A stretch of 64,000 nt of DNA from Marinobacter flavimaris (GCF_002933295.1 NZ_PSSW01000011.1:100478-164477), one strand, 5' to 3'. Positions 52,089-61,127 are shown, counted from the first letter of the stretch. The notes: a model not told the origin generated them from the sequence alone. Numbers and translations: made by a program.

Positions 52089-53066
52089 ATGTCATCTGAA
52101 AAACGAATCCTCGCCAACTTTGTTGTGCCGCCGGAATTGAGCGACAGGCGCCTGGATCAGGCCGCAGCAGAGCTGATGCCCGAACACTCCCGTTCCCGCC
52201 TGCAATCCTGGATCAAAAGCGGTGCGCTAACAGTAAATGGCGAGGTGCGAAAGCCTCGGGACAAGGTGATGCTGGACGATCGCCTGGCGCTGGATGCCGA
52301 GCCGGAAGCTCAGGTGAGCTGGCAGGCCGAGGAAATCTCGCTCGATATCGTCTATGAGGACGAGCACTTGCTGGTCATCAACAAGCCCGCGGGCCTGGTG
52401 GTGCACCCGGCCGCCGGCCATGCCGATGGAACCCTGGTCAATGCCCTGTTGAACTACGCCCCGGAGGTCGAGAATTTACCGAGGGCGGGCATCGTACATC
52501 GCCTCGACAAAGACACTTCGGGCATCATGGTCGTTGCTCGCAGCCTGATTGCGCATACGTCCCTGGTCGATCAGCTGCAAACCCGAACCATGGGTCGTGA
52601 CTACGAGGCCGTCGTCGTTGGCACCCTCACCGGTGGCGCAACGGTTGATGCGCCCATCGGCCGGCATCCTCGGGAGCGCAAGAAAATGGCGGTCGTCGCC
52701 TCCGGCAAACCGGCGGTCACCCATTATCGCCTGGTGGAACGTTTTGCCGCCCACACTCACGTCCGCTGCAAACTGGAAAGCGGCCGAACCCATCAGATCC
52801 GGGTTCATATGGCCCATGTAAAACACCCGCTGGTCGGAGATCCGCTCTATGGAGGTCGGCTGAGACTGCCCAAGGGAACCACTGAGGAGCTTAGAGAGGC
52901 CCTCTCGGCGTTCAACCGTCAGGCCCTCCACGCCCGGCAATTGACCCTGGAACACCCGGAAACCGGTGAAATCCTGACCTGGGAGGTTCCCTTGCCTGAG
53001 GATATGGTTGCGTTGATTGAAGCTCTGCGCAAACACGCCCGGGAGCTGGAAACCCGTGACTATTGA
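52089..53066 (+). CDS. rluD: 23S rRNA pseudouridine synthase RluD
   Basis: Modifies uridines 1911, 1915 and 1917 in helix 69 of 23S rRNA. N-terminal S4 domain (SRSRLQSWIKSGALTVNGE), catalytic aspartate in GIVHRLDKDTSGIMVVA, and the C-terminal SGRTHQIRVHMAHVKHPLVGDPLYG. Length 325 is normal. The bamD-rluD-pgeF-clpB neighbourhood is conserved in gammaproteobacteria. The last 11 bases overlap pgeF. Confidence 0.97.
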   Translation: MSSEKRILANFVVPPELSDRRLDQAAAELMPEHSRSRLQSWIKSGALTVNGEVRKPRDKVMLDDRLALDAEPEAQVSWQAEEISLDIVYEDEHLLVINKPAGLVVHPAAGHADGTLVNALLNYAPEVENLPRAGIVHRLDKDTSGIMVVARSLIAHTSLVDQLQTRTMGRDYEAVVVGTLTGGATVDAPIGRHPRERKKMAVVASGKPAVTHYRLVERFAAHTHVRCKLESGRTHQIRVHMAHVKHPLVGDPLYGGRLRLPKGTTEELREALSAFNRQALHARQLTLEHPETGEILTWEVPLPEDMVALIEALRKHARELETRDY

Positions 53067-53814
53067 AAGTGACGCCCTGAAACCAGACTGGCCTGCGCCC
53101 GACAGAGTGCGGGCGATCAGCACAACCCGCGCCGGTGGAGTCAGCGGTCGACCCTGGAACAGTCTTAACCTCGGTGTTCACGTCGAAGACGCTCCAGATC
53201 ACGTGCAAGAGAATCGGCGAAGACTCGCCGAGTCCTTGAAGCTGGATAGCGCCCGTATTGGTTGGCTCAACCAGGTACACGGTACCGCGGTCGTTGAGCT
53301 AACCCCGAACAACGTCGGACAAACGGCCGAGGCTGACGCCAGCTACACCCGTCATCCGGGCATCGCCTGCGCCATCCTCACTGCTGACTGCCTGCCCGTT
53401 ATCCTTGCCGATCGCGAAGGAACAGTTGTTGGCGCCGCCCACTGTGGCTGGCGAAGCCTGTGTGGCGGTGTTATCGAGAATCTGGTGAGCGAGATGGCCG
53501 TTGCGCCCGAAACTCTGCAAGCCTGGCTCGGCCCGGCCATCGGTCCGGACAGCTTCGAGGTCGGCCCGGAAGTGCGTGAAGCCTTCCTTGACCATGATCC
53601 CAAAGCGGTCCACGCCTTCACAGCCGAAGGTGCTCGGCCGGGTCATTTCATGGCAGATATCTATGCCCTTGCCACTTTGCGGCTAAATCATCTCGGTGTT
53701 TCCAACGTGACTGGCGGTGCCCTGTGTACCGTTCAGGATTCAGATCGGTTTTTTTCATACCGCAGGGATGTCCGGACCGGGCGGATGGCCACGCTGGTCT
53801 GGCTAACAAGTTAA
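53056..53814 (+). CDS. pgeF: Peptidoglycan editing factor / multicopper-type polyphenol oxidase PgeF (YfiH)
   Basis: Single-domain laccase-like (DUF152) protein that in E. coli limits misincorporation of L-Ser into peptidoglycan precursors; purine nucleoside activities are also reported for the family. Metal or active-site residues lie in LNQVHGTAVVEL, ILTADCLPVILAD and GAAHCGWRSLCGG. The start is a GTG inside rluD (252 residues); an earlier in-frame ATG at 53017 would lengthen the overlap to 50 bases and is less likely. A palindromic repeat separates it from clpB. Confidence 0.92.
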   Translation: MTIESDALKPDWPAPDRVRAISTTRAGGVSGRPWNSLNLGVHVEDAPDHVQENRRRLAESLKLDSARIGWLNQVHGTAVVELTPNNVGQTAEADASYTRHPGIACAILTADCLPVILADREGTVVGAAHCGWRSLCGGVIENLVSEMAVAPETLQAWLGPAIGPDSFEVGPEVREAFLDHDPKAVHAFTAEGARPGHFMADIYALATLRLNHLGVSNVTGGALCTVQDSDRFFSYRRDVRTGRMATLVWLTS

Positions 53815-53863
53815 ATGTCCAGCTTGAATTGGCGGCGGCGAGGCGGTTACTGAAAAGTCCGGT

Positions 53864-53969
53864 GGCTGGTGCGAGGCTGCTTTCCAGAACTGTCTGCAGC
53901 ATGGATGCTGCAGCCAAGCCTACAGGGATGTATTCACGGCGTGTTCTGGAAAGCAGCCTCGCGCCAGCC
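53864..53969. repeat. Palindromic intergenic element, copy B (106 bp)
   Basis: Two 27-base inverted arms (53864-53890 and 53943-53969) match at 26 of 27 positions. Inside are two small hairpins, GCAGCA-tgga-TGCTGC and TACA-ggga-TGTA. Read on the minus strand the core (ACATCCCTGT, GCTTG, GCATCC-TGC, GACA) lines up with copy A near 11.3 kb, and the lengths differ by one base. The spacer 53815-54134 has nothing else except the clpB promoter. Confidence 0.8.
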
Positions 53970-54034
53970 TTGCACCCAGCACCAAACTCAAACCTGACGG
54001 CCGTCAATTTTCTGACGAATACATCGCAGCCCCG

Positions 54035-54062
54035 CTTGAAGTCGCTCTACTTGCCCCTACAT
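54035..54062 (+). promoter_or_regulatory. Probable heat-shock (sigma-32) promoter of clpB
   Basis: CTTGAA, 13 bases, CCCCTA, close to the sigma-32 consensus CTTGAAA-N13-CCCCAT and with the same spacing as the E. coli groE promoter. It gives a leader of about 65 bases to clpB, a gene that is under heat-shock control in E. coli. Confidence 0.7.
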
Positions 54063-54134
54063 TAACTGTCAAAGCAATCGAATATCCGCCACCCAAGGCA
54101 CCATGGTATTCGCAGAAATTTGGGGAAAGTACAC

Positions 54135-56711
54135 ATGAGAATCGACAAGCTGACCAGCAAGCTGCAGACCGCCCTCGCGGACGCACAGTCCATCGCGGTC
54201 GGAAAAGATCACAACTTTATTGAGCCGGTGCACCTGATGCAGGCACTGCTTGATCAGGAAGGCAGCGCGATCAAGCCGCTGCTCAAGCAGGCCGGCGCAG
54301 AGCCCGGACGCATTCGCCAGGCGATCGCCCGGGAAATCGAAAACCTGCCGGAAGTGCAGGGATCGGCCGGCGACGTCTCCATGTCCAATGACATGGGCCG
54401 GCTGTTCAACATTGCCGACAAGCTCGCCCAGAAGCGCAAAGACCAGTACATCTCCAGTGAGCTCATGTTGCTGGCCGCTCTGGAAGACCGGGGTACCCTT
54501 GGCCGGGTGCTCAGGGAGCAGGGCGTTGATAAAGCTGCCCTCGAAAAGGCCATTGATGACGTTCGCGGCGGCGAAGCCGTCAACGACGCCAGCGCCGAAG
54601 AAAACCGTCAGGCTCTGTCCAAATACACCATCGACCTTACCGAGCGAGCGGAGGCCGGCAAGTTGGACCCGGTGATCGGTCGCGATGATGAAATTCGCCG
54701 CACCATTCAGGTATTGCAGCGTCGCCGGAAGAACAACCCGGTCCTCATCGGTGAACCTGGCGTTGGTAAAACCGCCATCGTCGAAGGGTTGGCCCAGCGT
54801 ATCGTCAACGGCGAGGTGCCCGATGGCCTCAAGGACAAGAAAGTCCTGTCACTCGATATGGGTGCCCTTATTGCCGGCGCCAAGTTCCGGGGTGAATTCG
54901 AAGAACGCCTGAAAGCTGTTCTGAACGAACTGTCCAAACAGGAAGGTCAGATCATCCTGTTCATCGACGAGATTCACACCATGGTCGGTGCCGGCAAGGC
55001 CGAAGGCTCCATGGATGCCGGTAATATGCTCAAGCCGGCCCTCGCCCGCGGTGAGCTGCATTGTGTCGGTGCGACCACCCTGGACGAATACCGTGAAAAT
55101 ATCGAGAAGGACGCGGCTCTTGAGCGTCGCTTCCAGAAAGTGCTGGTGAGCGAACCCAGTGAGGAAGATACCATCGCCATCCTGCGGGGCCTGAAAGAGC
55201 GTTATGAGGTTCACCACGGGGTTGAGGTGACAGATGGCGCCATCATTGCCGCCGCCAAGCTTTCTCATCGTTATATTGCCGACCGTCAGCTGCCGGACAA
55301 GGCCATTGATCTGGTAGACGAGGCAGCTTCCCAGATTCGTATGGAAATGGATTCCAAGCCTGAACCCCTGGATCGCCTTGAGCGTCGCCTGATTCAGCTA
55401 AAAATCGAGCGCGAGGCTCTGAAGAAAGAGACTGACCCGGCCTCGAAAAAGCGCTTGTCCGAGCTTTCCGACGTGATCACCGGTGTCGAGCGTGAATACG
55501 CCGATCTGGAAGAGGTCTGGAATACCGAAAAAGCCGCTCTGCATGGCTCCCAGAAGATCAAGAGCCGTCTGGAACAGGCCCGCATCGATCTGGAGAATGC
55601 CCGTCGTGCCGGTGATCTCGGTAAAATGTCCGAGCTCCAGTACGGGCAGATTCCTGAGCTGGAGCGTCAACTGGATATGGCCAGCCAGGCAGAGATGATG
55701 GAAATGAAGCTGCTTCGCAACCGGGTAACCGACGAGGAGATCGCCGAGATCGTCTCCAAGTGGACTGGCATCCCGGTGTCCAAGATGCTTGAAGGTGAGC
55801 GCGACAAACTGATGCGCATGGAGGAGGCGCTGCATGGGCGGGTCATTGGCCAGGATGAAGCCGTTGAAGCTGTGTCCAACGCGGTGCGTCGTTCACGTGC
55901 GGGCTTGTCCGATCCCAATCGCCCCAACGGTTCGTTCCTGTTCCTGGGCCCGACCGGCGTGGGTAAAACCGAGCTGTGCAAGGCCCTGGCGTCCTTCCTG
56001 TTCGATACCGAGGAAGCCATGGTTCGTATCGACATGTCCGAATTCATGGAGAAGCATTCCGTGGCTCGCCTGATCGGCGCGCCTCCGGGCTATGTCGGCT
56101 ACGAGGAAGGTGGCTACCTGACCGAGGCGGTTCGTCGCAGGCCGTATTCCGTGTTGCTGCTGGATGAGGTGGAAAAAGCCCATCCGGATGTGTTCAATAT
56201 CCTCCTGCAGGTGCTTGAGGATGGTCGTCTAACCGACGGGCAGGGCAGGACCGTCGACTTCCGGAACACGGTCATTGTCATGACCTCCAACCTCGGCTCG
56301 GACATCATCCAGCAGAAGGCCGGCGAGGAGAACTACGAGGATATGAAGAATGCGGTCATGGAAGTCGTCGGCACCCATTTCCGCCCCGAGTTCATCAACC
56401 GCGTGGATGAAGTGGTGGTGTTCCACCCGCTGGCGGAGAGTCAAATCCAGGGCATTGCCCGGATTCAGATCGAGTCTCTGAGCAAGCGCCTGAAAGAACA
56501 GGATATGAATCTGGAGCTGGATGACGCTGCGATGGAGTTGCTGGCCGAAGTCGGGTACGACCCGGTATATGGCGCGCGGCCTTTGAAGCGGGCTATTCAG
56601 CGAATGATCGAGAATCCGCTGGCCCAGCGTTTGCTACAGGGAGAGTTTGTGCCGGGGGATGTCATCAAGGGTACGGTGGAGGACCACCACCTGGCATTCG
56701 CCAAGGCTTGA
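54135..56711 (+). CDS. clpB: ATP-dependent disaggregase ClpB
   Basis: Hsp100 that resolves protein aggregates with DnaK. N domain with MRIDKLTSKLQTALADAQS; AAA-1 with Walker A GEPGVGKTAIVEG near 204-216; the coiled-coil M domain (about 410-520, LDRLERRLIQLKIEREALKKE onward); AAA-2 with Walker A GPTGVGKTELCKAL near 600; and a C-terminal small domain. I start at the ATG matching E. coli MRLDRL (858 residues); a TTG five codons upstream is not needed. Preceded by a sigma-32 type promoter and followed by a strong terminator. Confidence 0.98.
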   Translation: MRIDKLTSKLQTALADAQSIAVGKDHNFIEPVHLMQALLDQEGSAIKPLLKQAGAEPGRIRQAIAREIENLPEVQGSAGDVSMSNDMGRLFNIADKLAQKRKDQYISSELMLLAALEDRGTLGRVLREQGVDKAALEKAIDDVRGGEAVNDASAEENRQALSKYTIDLTERAEAGKLDPVIGRDDEIRRTIQVLQRRRKNNPVLIGEPGVGKTAIVEGLAQRIVNGEVPDGLKDKKVLSLDMGALIAGAKFRGEFEERLKAVLNELSKQEGQIILFIDEIHTMVGAGKAEGSMDAGNMLKPALARGELHCVGATTLDEYRENIEKDAALERRFQKVLVSEPSEEDTIAILRGLKERYEVHHGVEVTDGAIIAAAKLSHRYIADRQLPDKAIDLVDEAASQIRMEMDSKPEPLDRLERRLIQLKIEREALKKETDPASKKRLSELSDVITGVEREYADLEEVWNTEKAALHGSQKIKSRLEQARIDLENARRAGDLGKMSELQYGQIPELERQLDMASQAEMMEMKLLRNRVTDEEIAEIVSKWTGIPVSKMLEGERDKLMRMEEALHGRVIGQDEAVEAVSNAVRRSRAGLSDPNRPNGSFLFLGPTGVGKTELCKALASFLFDTEEAMVRIDMSEFMEKHSVARLIGAPPGYVGYEEGGYLTEAVRRRPYSVLLLDEVEKAHPDVFNILLQVLEDGRLTDGQGRTVDFRNTVIVMTSNLGSDIIQQKAGEENYEDMKNAVMEVVGTHFRPEFINRVDEVVVFHPLAESQIQGIARIQIESLSKRLKEQDMNLELDDAAMELLAEVGYDPVYGARPLKRAIQRMIENPLAQRLLQGEFVPGDVIKGTVEDHHLAFAKA

Positions 56712-56721
56712 GCTTGAAACC

Positions 56722-56758
56722 GGGGTCAGATGAAGGCTTTCATCTGACCCCTTTTTTT
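56722..56758 (+). terminator. Rho-independent terminator after clpB
   Basis: A perfect 13-bp stem GGGGTCAGATGAA/TTCATCTGACCCC with a 4-base loop and seven T. It lies 10 bases after the clpB stop and just before the convergent DUF4124 gene. Confidence 0.93.
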
Positions 56759-56762
56759 CTTC

Positions 56763-57224
56763 TTACTGTTCTTCTGGTCCGCAGTTCTCTTCCGCAATTC
56801 GCTCAAATTCTGCCCGTTTTTCGGCAATTTCCTCTGGGCTGAGGTAGCGTTGCTCGCCATTTTCTTCAATGCGGATTCGTGCGTTACGGTCAATCACGTC
56901 CAGGTTGGAGCGTGCGGTCGCGCAGTTCGCCTCCCGCTGTTTTCTGCGGGCCTCCTCAACTGCCGTTTCCTGGCGCTGTTCCGCCTGCTCGTTCTGCTGT
57001 TCCTGCATATTCTGCAGACGCTCCTGAGGGCTCTGCCGGTTGCCAGAAGCATCGGTAGAAGTGCCGGAACGCACATTGACCCGCTCGGCCTTCGAGCCCG
57101 TGGGTTGTCGGTCGCCAAAGTGGGTAACTCCGTTTTCATCGGTCCATTTATAGACAGAGGCGCTCGTGGCGACACCTGGTACAACGGCCAGCAATAAGGT
57201 CAGCGTCAGGATTTTTCTGTTCAT
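56763..57224 (-). CDS. DUF4124-domain periplasmic protein
   Basis: A 153-residue exported protein: signal peptide to about residue 22 (ending ATSA), then the DUF4124 motif VYKWTDENGVTHFGDRQP, then a long charged, Gln/Glu/Arg-rich coiled-coil-like stretch with two cysteines (NCATARSN and ENCGPEEQ). Function unknown in the family; a periplasmic envelope role is inferred. Convergent with clpB. Confidence 0.88.
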   Translation of the reverse strand: MNRKILTLTLLLAVVPGVATSASVYKWTDENGVTHFGDRQPTGSKAERVNVRSGTSTDASGNRQSPQERLQNMQEQQNEQAEQRQETAVEEARRKQREANCATARSNLDVIDRNARIRIEENGEQRYLSPEEIAEKRAEFERIAEENCGPEEQ

Positions 57225-57744
57225 GGCTCAACTCGCGTATGTTCACTGCTCCCGGGCAGGCAGACAACCTGGATAGACCGGGCCCGTTTTTTTAATTTCA
57301 ATGTTGCCTATCATGCCATCGCTATTGCGGATTTTCTTCTGTCTGGTTCAAATCTTTGTATCGGATTTGTTCCAAGTATGGCAGACCTTCGGCCAGTATA
57401 GGCACAGAAACCTGCAGCGGCTATTGACAGGGAGTTTCGCGCTGTCAGAATTACCGATTGCCTGAAGACTGGGGTCAATACGGCAGGCAATCCCGAGCGA
57501 GTATCCCCCATCAATTACCACACTGAACGCGCCGCGCATCCGTCGCGGGATGGTTGTTGCTTACGTGCAACCCGTTGATTGGCCGTTCTCCGCAACCCTC
57601 AGGAGGGCGGCTGGCCAGGAGACAACCTCTTAACAAGGTGTGGAGGAGCAGCCGGTTCCGCTTTCAAAAGAAGCATGGACACCGTGAATCCAGGCAACCG
57701 GGAGCCTTCCCGGCTCATTCACTCGTAGAAGAGGGTAGAAAATC
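57225..57744. other. 520-base non-coding region upstream of ilvI
   Basis: No gene is supported here. It holds a sigma-70-like promoter and a leader of about 290 bases with small hairpins, including GTTGC-6-GCAAC (within 57553-57570) and CCGGGA-gcct-TCCCGG (57698-57713). A 27-codon frame from ATG 57550 has no ribosome site and only scattered Val codons, so a classic branched-chain attenuator is not evident. Open frames on both strands here look random in composition. Confidence 0.6.
57424..57451 (+). promoter_or_regulatory. Candidate sigma-70 promoter for the ilvIH-ilvC genes
   Basis: TTGACA, 16 bases, CAGAAT. The -35 is perfect, the -10 is a partial match. RNA would start about 285 bases before ilvI. 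Confidence 0.5.
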
Positions 57745-59463
57745 GTGGAGTTATTGTCTGGCGCCGATATGCTGATCCGGTCCCTTCAAGATGAAGGTAT
57801 CGAATACATATACGGCTATCCGGGTGGTGCAGCCCTTCATATTTATGATGCGCTGTTCAGGCAGGACAAAGTCAAACACATTCTGGTAAGGCACGAGCAG
57901 GCGGCGGTCCACATGGCCGACGGTTATGCCCGCGCGACCGGAAAACCAGGTACCGTACTGGTGACCTCGGGTCCTGGAGCCACCAACACCATCACCGGCA
58001 TTGCCACCGCATTCATGGATTCCATCCCGATGGTGGTTCTTTGCGGCCAGGTTGCGTCCACCCTCATCGGCGAGGACGCGTTCCAGGAAACCGATATGAT
58101 GGGTGTCTCCCGTCCGGTGGTTAAGCACAATCTCAGTGTCCGTCATCCCGAGGAAATCCCGGAGATTATCCGCAAGGCGTATTACATTGCCGCGACCGGT
58201 CGCCCCGGTCCTGTGGTCGTGGACATTCCCAAGGATATGACCACGCCGAACGAGCGTTACGAGTACGCCTATCCCAAGAAGGTCAAACTGCGCTCCTACA
58301 ACCCCGCTATTCGCGGCCATGCCGGTCAGATCAAGAAAGCGGTCGACATGATGCTGGCGGCGAAGCGCCCAATTATCTACGCAGGTGGTGGGGTTGTTCT
58401 GGGCAAGGCATCGGATCAGCTGACCGAGCTGGTACGGCTGCTGGGCTATCCGATCACCAATACCCTGATGGGCATTGGCTGTTACCCAGCCAGCGATAAA
58501 CAGCACCTGGGCTGGCTTGGCATGCACGGCACCTACGAAGCCAACATGGCCATGCACCACTCGGACCTCATCCTCTGCGTGGGAGCCCGTTTTGATGATC
58601 GGGTGACCAACGCTACCGAGAAGTTCTGTCCGGGCGCGCGCATCATCCATATCGACATTGATCCAGCCTCGATTTCCAAGACCGTCGATGCCGATGTGCC
58701 CATCGTTGGCCCGGTTGACGCTGTGCTCAAGGAAATGCTGTCGCTGGTGAAGGAAGCCAAGGAAAAGCCGGACGCGGACGCAATCGCTTCCTGGTGGAAG
58801 CAGATCGACGAGTGGCGGGCATTCCATGGCATGCGCTATGAGACCAGCCCGGATGTGATCAAGCCCCAGGAAGTCATTGAAATGCTGTGTCGCTTGACCA
58901 ACGGCGAGGCCTTCGTGACTTCCGATGTGGGTCAGCACCAGATGTTCGCGGCCCAGTACTACAAGTTCGATAAGCCCAACCGCTGGATCAATTCCGGTGG
59001 TCTCGGCACCATGGGCTTCGGCCTGCCGGCGGCCATGGGGGTAAAGCTGACCCATCCGGACGACGAAGTGCTGTGCATTACCGGTGAGGGCAGTATCCAG
59101 ATGAACATCCAGGAGCTGTCGACCTGCAAGCAGTACAACCTGCCGGTTAAGATCATTAACCTGAATAACCAGGCTCTGGGTATGGTCAAGCAATGGCAGG
59201 ACATGAACTACGAGTCCCGCCATGCCGAGTCCTACATGGAATCCCTGCCCGACTTCATCAAGCTGGCGGAAGCCTACGGCCACAAGGGTGTCCGGATTGA
59301 GAAGAAGGAGGATCTGGAGACCAAGCTGAAAGAAGTGCTGGCCATGAAAGACGAGCTGGTATTCGTGGATATCTACGTGGACCGTTTTGAGCACGTGTAT
59401 CCGATGCAGGTTGCCCGAGGTTCCATGAAAGATATGTGGCTCAGCAAGACGGAGAGGGTCTGA
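57745..59463 (+). CDS. ilvI: Acetolactate synthase large subunit
   Basis: ThDP enzyme making acetolactate or acetohydroxybutyrate, first common step of Val, Leu and Ile synthesis. The catalytic Glu is in ILVRHEQAAVHMADGYARATG; the FAD-region and the ThDP motif GEGSIQMNIQELSTCKQYN with NLNNQ are present. The motif starts GEG where E. coli has GDG; as I recall, Pseudomonas also has GEG. Length 572 is standard. The start is GTG with GAGGG nine bases upstream (MELLSGADMLIRSLQ). ilvH follows after 2 bases. Confidence 0.97.
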   Translation: MELLSGADMLIRSLQDEGIEYIYGYPGGAALHIYDALFRQDKVKHILVRHEQAAVHMADGYARATGKPGTVLVTSGPGATNTITGIATAFMDSIPMVVLCGQVASTLIGEDAFQETDMMGVSRPVVKHNLSVRHPEEIPEIIRKAYYIAATGRPGPVVVDIPKDMTTPNERYEYAYPKKVKLRSYNPAIRGHAGQIKKAVDMMLAAKRPIIYAGGGVVLGKASDQLTELVRLLGYPITNTLMGIGCYPASDKQHLGWLGMHGTYEANMAMHHSDLILCVGARFDDRVTNATEKFCPGARIIHIDIDPASISKTVDADVPIVGPVDAVLKEMLSLVKEAKEKPDADAIASWWKQIDEWRAFHGMRYETSPDVIKPQEVIEMLCRLTNGEAFVTSDVGQHQMFAAQYYKFDKPNRWINSGGLGTMGFGLPAAMGVKLTHPDDEVLCITGEGSIQMNIQELSTCKQYNLPVKIINLNNQALGMVKQWQDMNYESRHAESYMESLPDFIKLAEAYGHKGVRIEKKEDLETKLKEVLAMKDELVFVDIYVDRFEHVYPMQVARGSMKDMWLSKTERV

Positions 59464-59465
59464 TC

Positions 59466-59957
59466 ATGCGTCGAATCATTTCTGTTTTGCTTGAAAACGA
59501 ACCTGGCGCCCTGTCGCGGGTGGTAGGTCTGTTTTCCCAGCGCAACTACAACATCGAAACACTCACCGTGGCGCCAACCGAGGACGAGACGTTGTCCCGT
59601 CTTACGGTGACCACCACGGGTTCTGACAAGGTGATCGAACAGATCACCAAACAACTGAACAAGCTGATTGAAGTCGTCAAGCTGGTGGATCTCACCGAAG
59701 GCGCCCATATCGAACGCGAACTGATGCTGGTCAAGCTGAAAGCCACGGGTTCCCAGCGTGCCGAGATCAAGCGTACGGTGGACATTTTCCGCGGCCAGAT
59801 CGTGGATGTGACCAGCTCCGTTTACACGGTTCAGTTGGCAGGTGACAGCGAGAAGCTGGACGGCTTTATTCAGGCCGTTGGCACGTCGGGCGTACTGGAA
59901 GTGGTGCGCAGCGGTGTATCCGGTATCGCCCGGGGCGAGAAGGTGCTCAGCCTTTAA
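59466..59957 (+). CDS. ilvH: Acetolactate synthase small (regulatory) subunit
   Basis: ACT-domain subunit that activates the large subunit and confers valine feedback inhibition. The N-terminal ACT domain reads MRRIISVLLENEPGALSRVV and FSQRNYNIETLTVAPT. I chose the ATG at 59466 (163 residues), matching family lengths; an in-frame GTG/ATG within ilvI is not needed. ilvC follows after 64 bases. Confidence 0.97.
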   Translation: MRRIISVLLENEPGALSRVVGLFSQRNYNIETLTVAPTEDETLSRLTVTTTGSDKVIEQITKQLNKLIEVVKLVDLTEGAHIERELMLVKLKATGSQRAEIKRTVDIFRGQIVDVTSSVYTVQLAGDSEKLDGFIQAVGTSGVLEVVRSGVSGIARGEKVLSL

Positions 59958-60021
59958 CGATTTCAAACAGGGTTTGAACAATATGGCTCTTCGGGGCCAT
60001 CACAAATAACAGAGGTTTCTC

Positions 60022-61038
60022 ATGCAGGTTTACTACGATAAGGATTGCGATCTTTCCATCATCCAGGGCAAGAAAGTTGCCATCATTGGTTTCGGCTCCC
60101 AGGGCCACGCTCACGCGTGTAACCTGAAAGAGTCCGGTGTTGACGTGACCGTGGGCCTGCGCCCGGGTTCTTCTTCCATCGCCAAGGCGGAAGCCTATGG
60201 TCTGAAGACCAGCGACGTGCCGTCTGCCGTTGCCGCCGCCGACGTTGTCATGGTTCTGACTCCGGACGAATACCAGGCCCAGCTGTACAAGGCGGAAATC
60301 GAGCCGAATCTGCAGCAAGGCGCCACCCTGGCGTTCGCCCACGGCTTTGCCATCCACTACAACCAGATCGTTCCGCGTAAGGATCTGGACGTCATCATGA
60401 TTGCTCCGAAGGCACCGGGCCACACCGTGCGCACCGAGTTCGCCAACGGTGGTGGTATTCCCGACCTGATCGCTATCTTCCAGGATTCCTCCGGCAACGC
60501 CAAGAATCTGGCTCTGTCCTACGCCAGCGGTATCGGTGGCGGCCGTACCGGCATCATCGAAACCACGTTCAAGGATGAGACCGAAACCGATCTGTTCGGT
60601 GAGCAGGCCGTTCTCTGCGGTGGTACCGTGGAGCTAGTTAAAGCGGCGTTCGAAACGCTCGTGGAAGGCGGTTATGAGCCGGAAATGGCGTACTTCGAGT
60701 GTCTGCACGAGCTAAAGTTGATCGTCGATCTGATGTACGAGGGCGGTATCGCCAACATGAACTACTCCATCTCCAACAACGCGGAGTATGGCGAGTATGT
60801 GACCGGTCCCGAAATCATCAACGAGCAGTCCCGTGAAGCGATGCGCAACGCGCTGAAGCGTATTCAGAGCGGCGAGTACGCCAAGATGTTTATCTCTGAA
60901 GGCGCTCTGAACTATCCGTCCATGACGGCGCGTCGTCGCCAGAACGCTGCCCACGAAATCGAAGTGGTTGGTGAAAAACTGCGCGGCATGATGCCCTGGA
61001 TCTCCGCGAACAAGATCGTGGATAAGGACAAAAACTAA
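60022..61038 (+). CDS. ilvC: Ketol-acid reductoisomerase, class I (NADP+)
   Basis: Isomerises and reduces acetolactate in the second common step of branched-chain synthesis. Rossmann motif GFGSQGHAHACNLKESG, then APKAPGHTVRTEF and the knotted C-terminal domain with ETFKDETETDLFGEQAVLCGG and FECLHELKLIVDLMYEGG. Length 338 marks the short class I form. Terminator follows, so ilvIH-ilvC is a self-contained unit. Confidence 0.98.
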   Translation: MQVYYDKDCDLSIIQGKKVAIIGFGSQGHAHACNLKESGVDVTVGLRPGSSSIAKAEAYGLKTSDVPSAVAAADVVMVLTPDEYQAQLYKAEIEPNLQQGATLAFAHGFAIHYNQIVPRKDLDVIMIAPKAPGHTVRTEFANGGGIPDLIAIFQDSSGNAKNLALSYASGIGGGRTGIIETTFKDETETDLFGEQAVLCGGTVELVKAAFETLVEGGYEPEMAYFECLHELKLIVDLMYEGGIANMNYSISNNAEYGEYVTGPEIINEQSREAMRNALKRIQSGEYAKMFISEGALNYPSMTARRRQNAAHEIEVVGEKLRGMMPWISANKIVDKDKN

Positions 61039-61059
61039 GCGGAATTCCGCCTGGTTTTG

Positions 61060-61088
61060 AAAAACGCGGCCCGGGTGGCCGCGTTTTT
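61060..61088 (+). terminator. Rho-independent terminator after ilvC
   Basis: A 12-bp stem AAAAACGCGGCC/GGCCGCGTTTTT with a 5-base loop and T run. A 12-base palindrome GCGGAATTCCGC (61039-61050) precedes it directly after the stop. Confidence 0.9.
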
Positions 61089-61127
61089 CGTATATACTCC
61101 GCCCAAACGCTTTCCGGAGTAATGGGA

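Noticed and set aside
57550..57633. 27-codon frame considered as an ilv leader peptide
   Set aside because: No Shine-Dalgarno, few branched-chain codons in a row and no following terminator with T run.
57554..57775. 73-codon plus-strand frame overlapping the ilvI start
   Set aside because: No ribosome site, Arg/Ser/Pro-rich random-looking translation and overlap with the supported GTG start of ilvI.
57751..59394. 547-codon frame antisense to ilvI
   Set aside because: Shadow of a highly expressed gene; no family motif and exact coincidence with ilvI.
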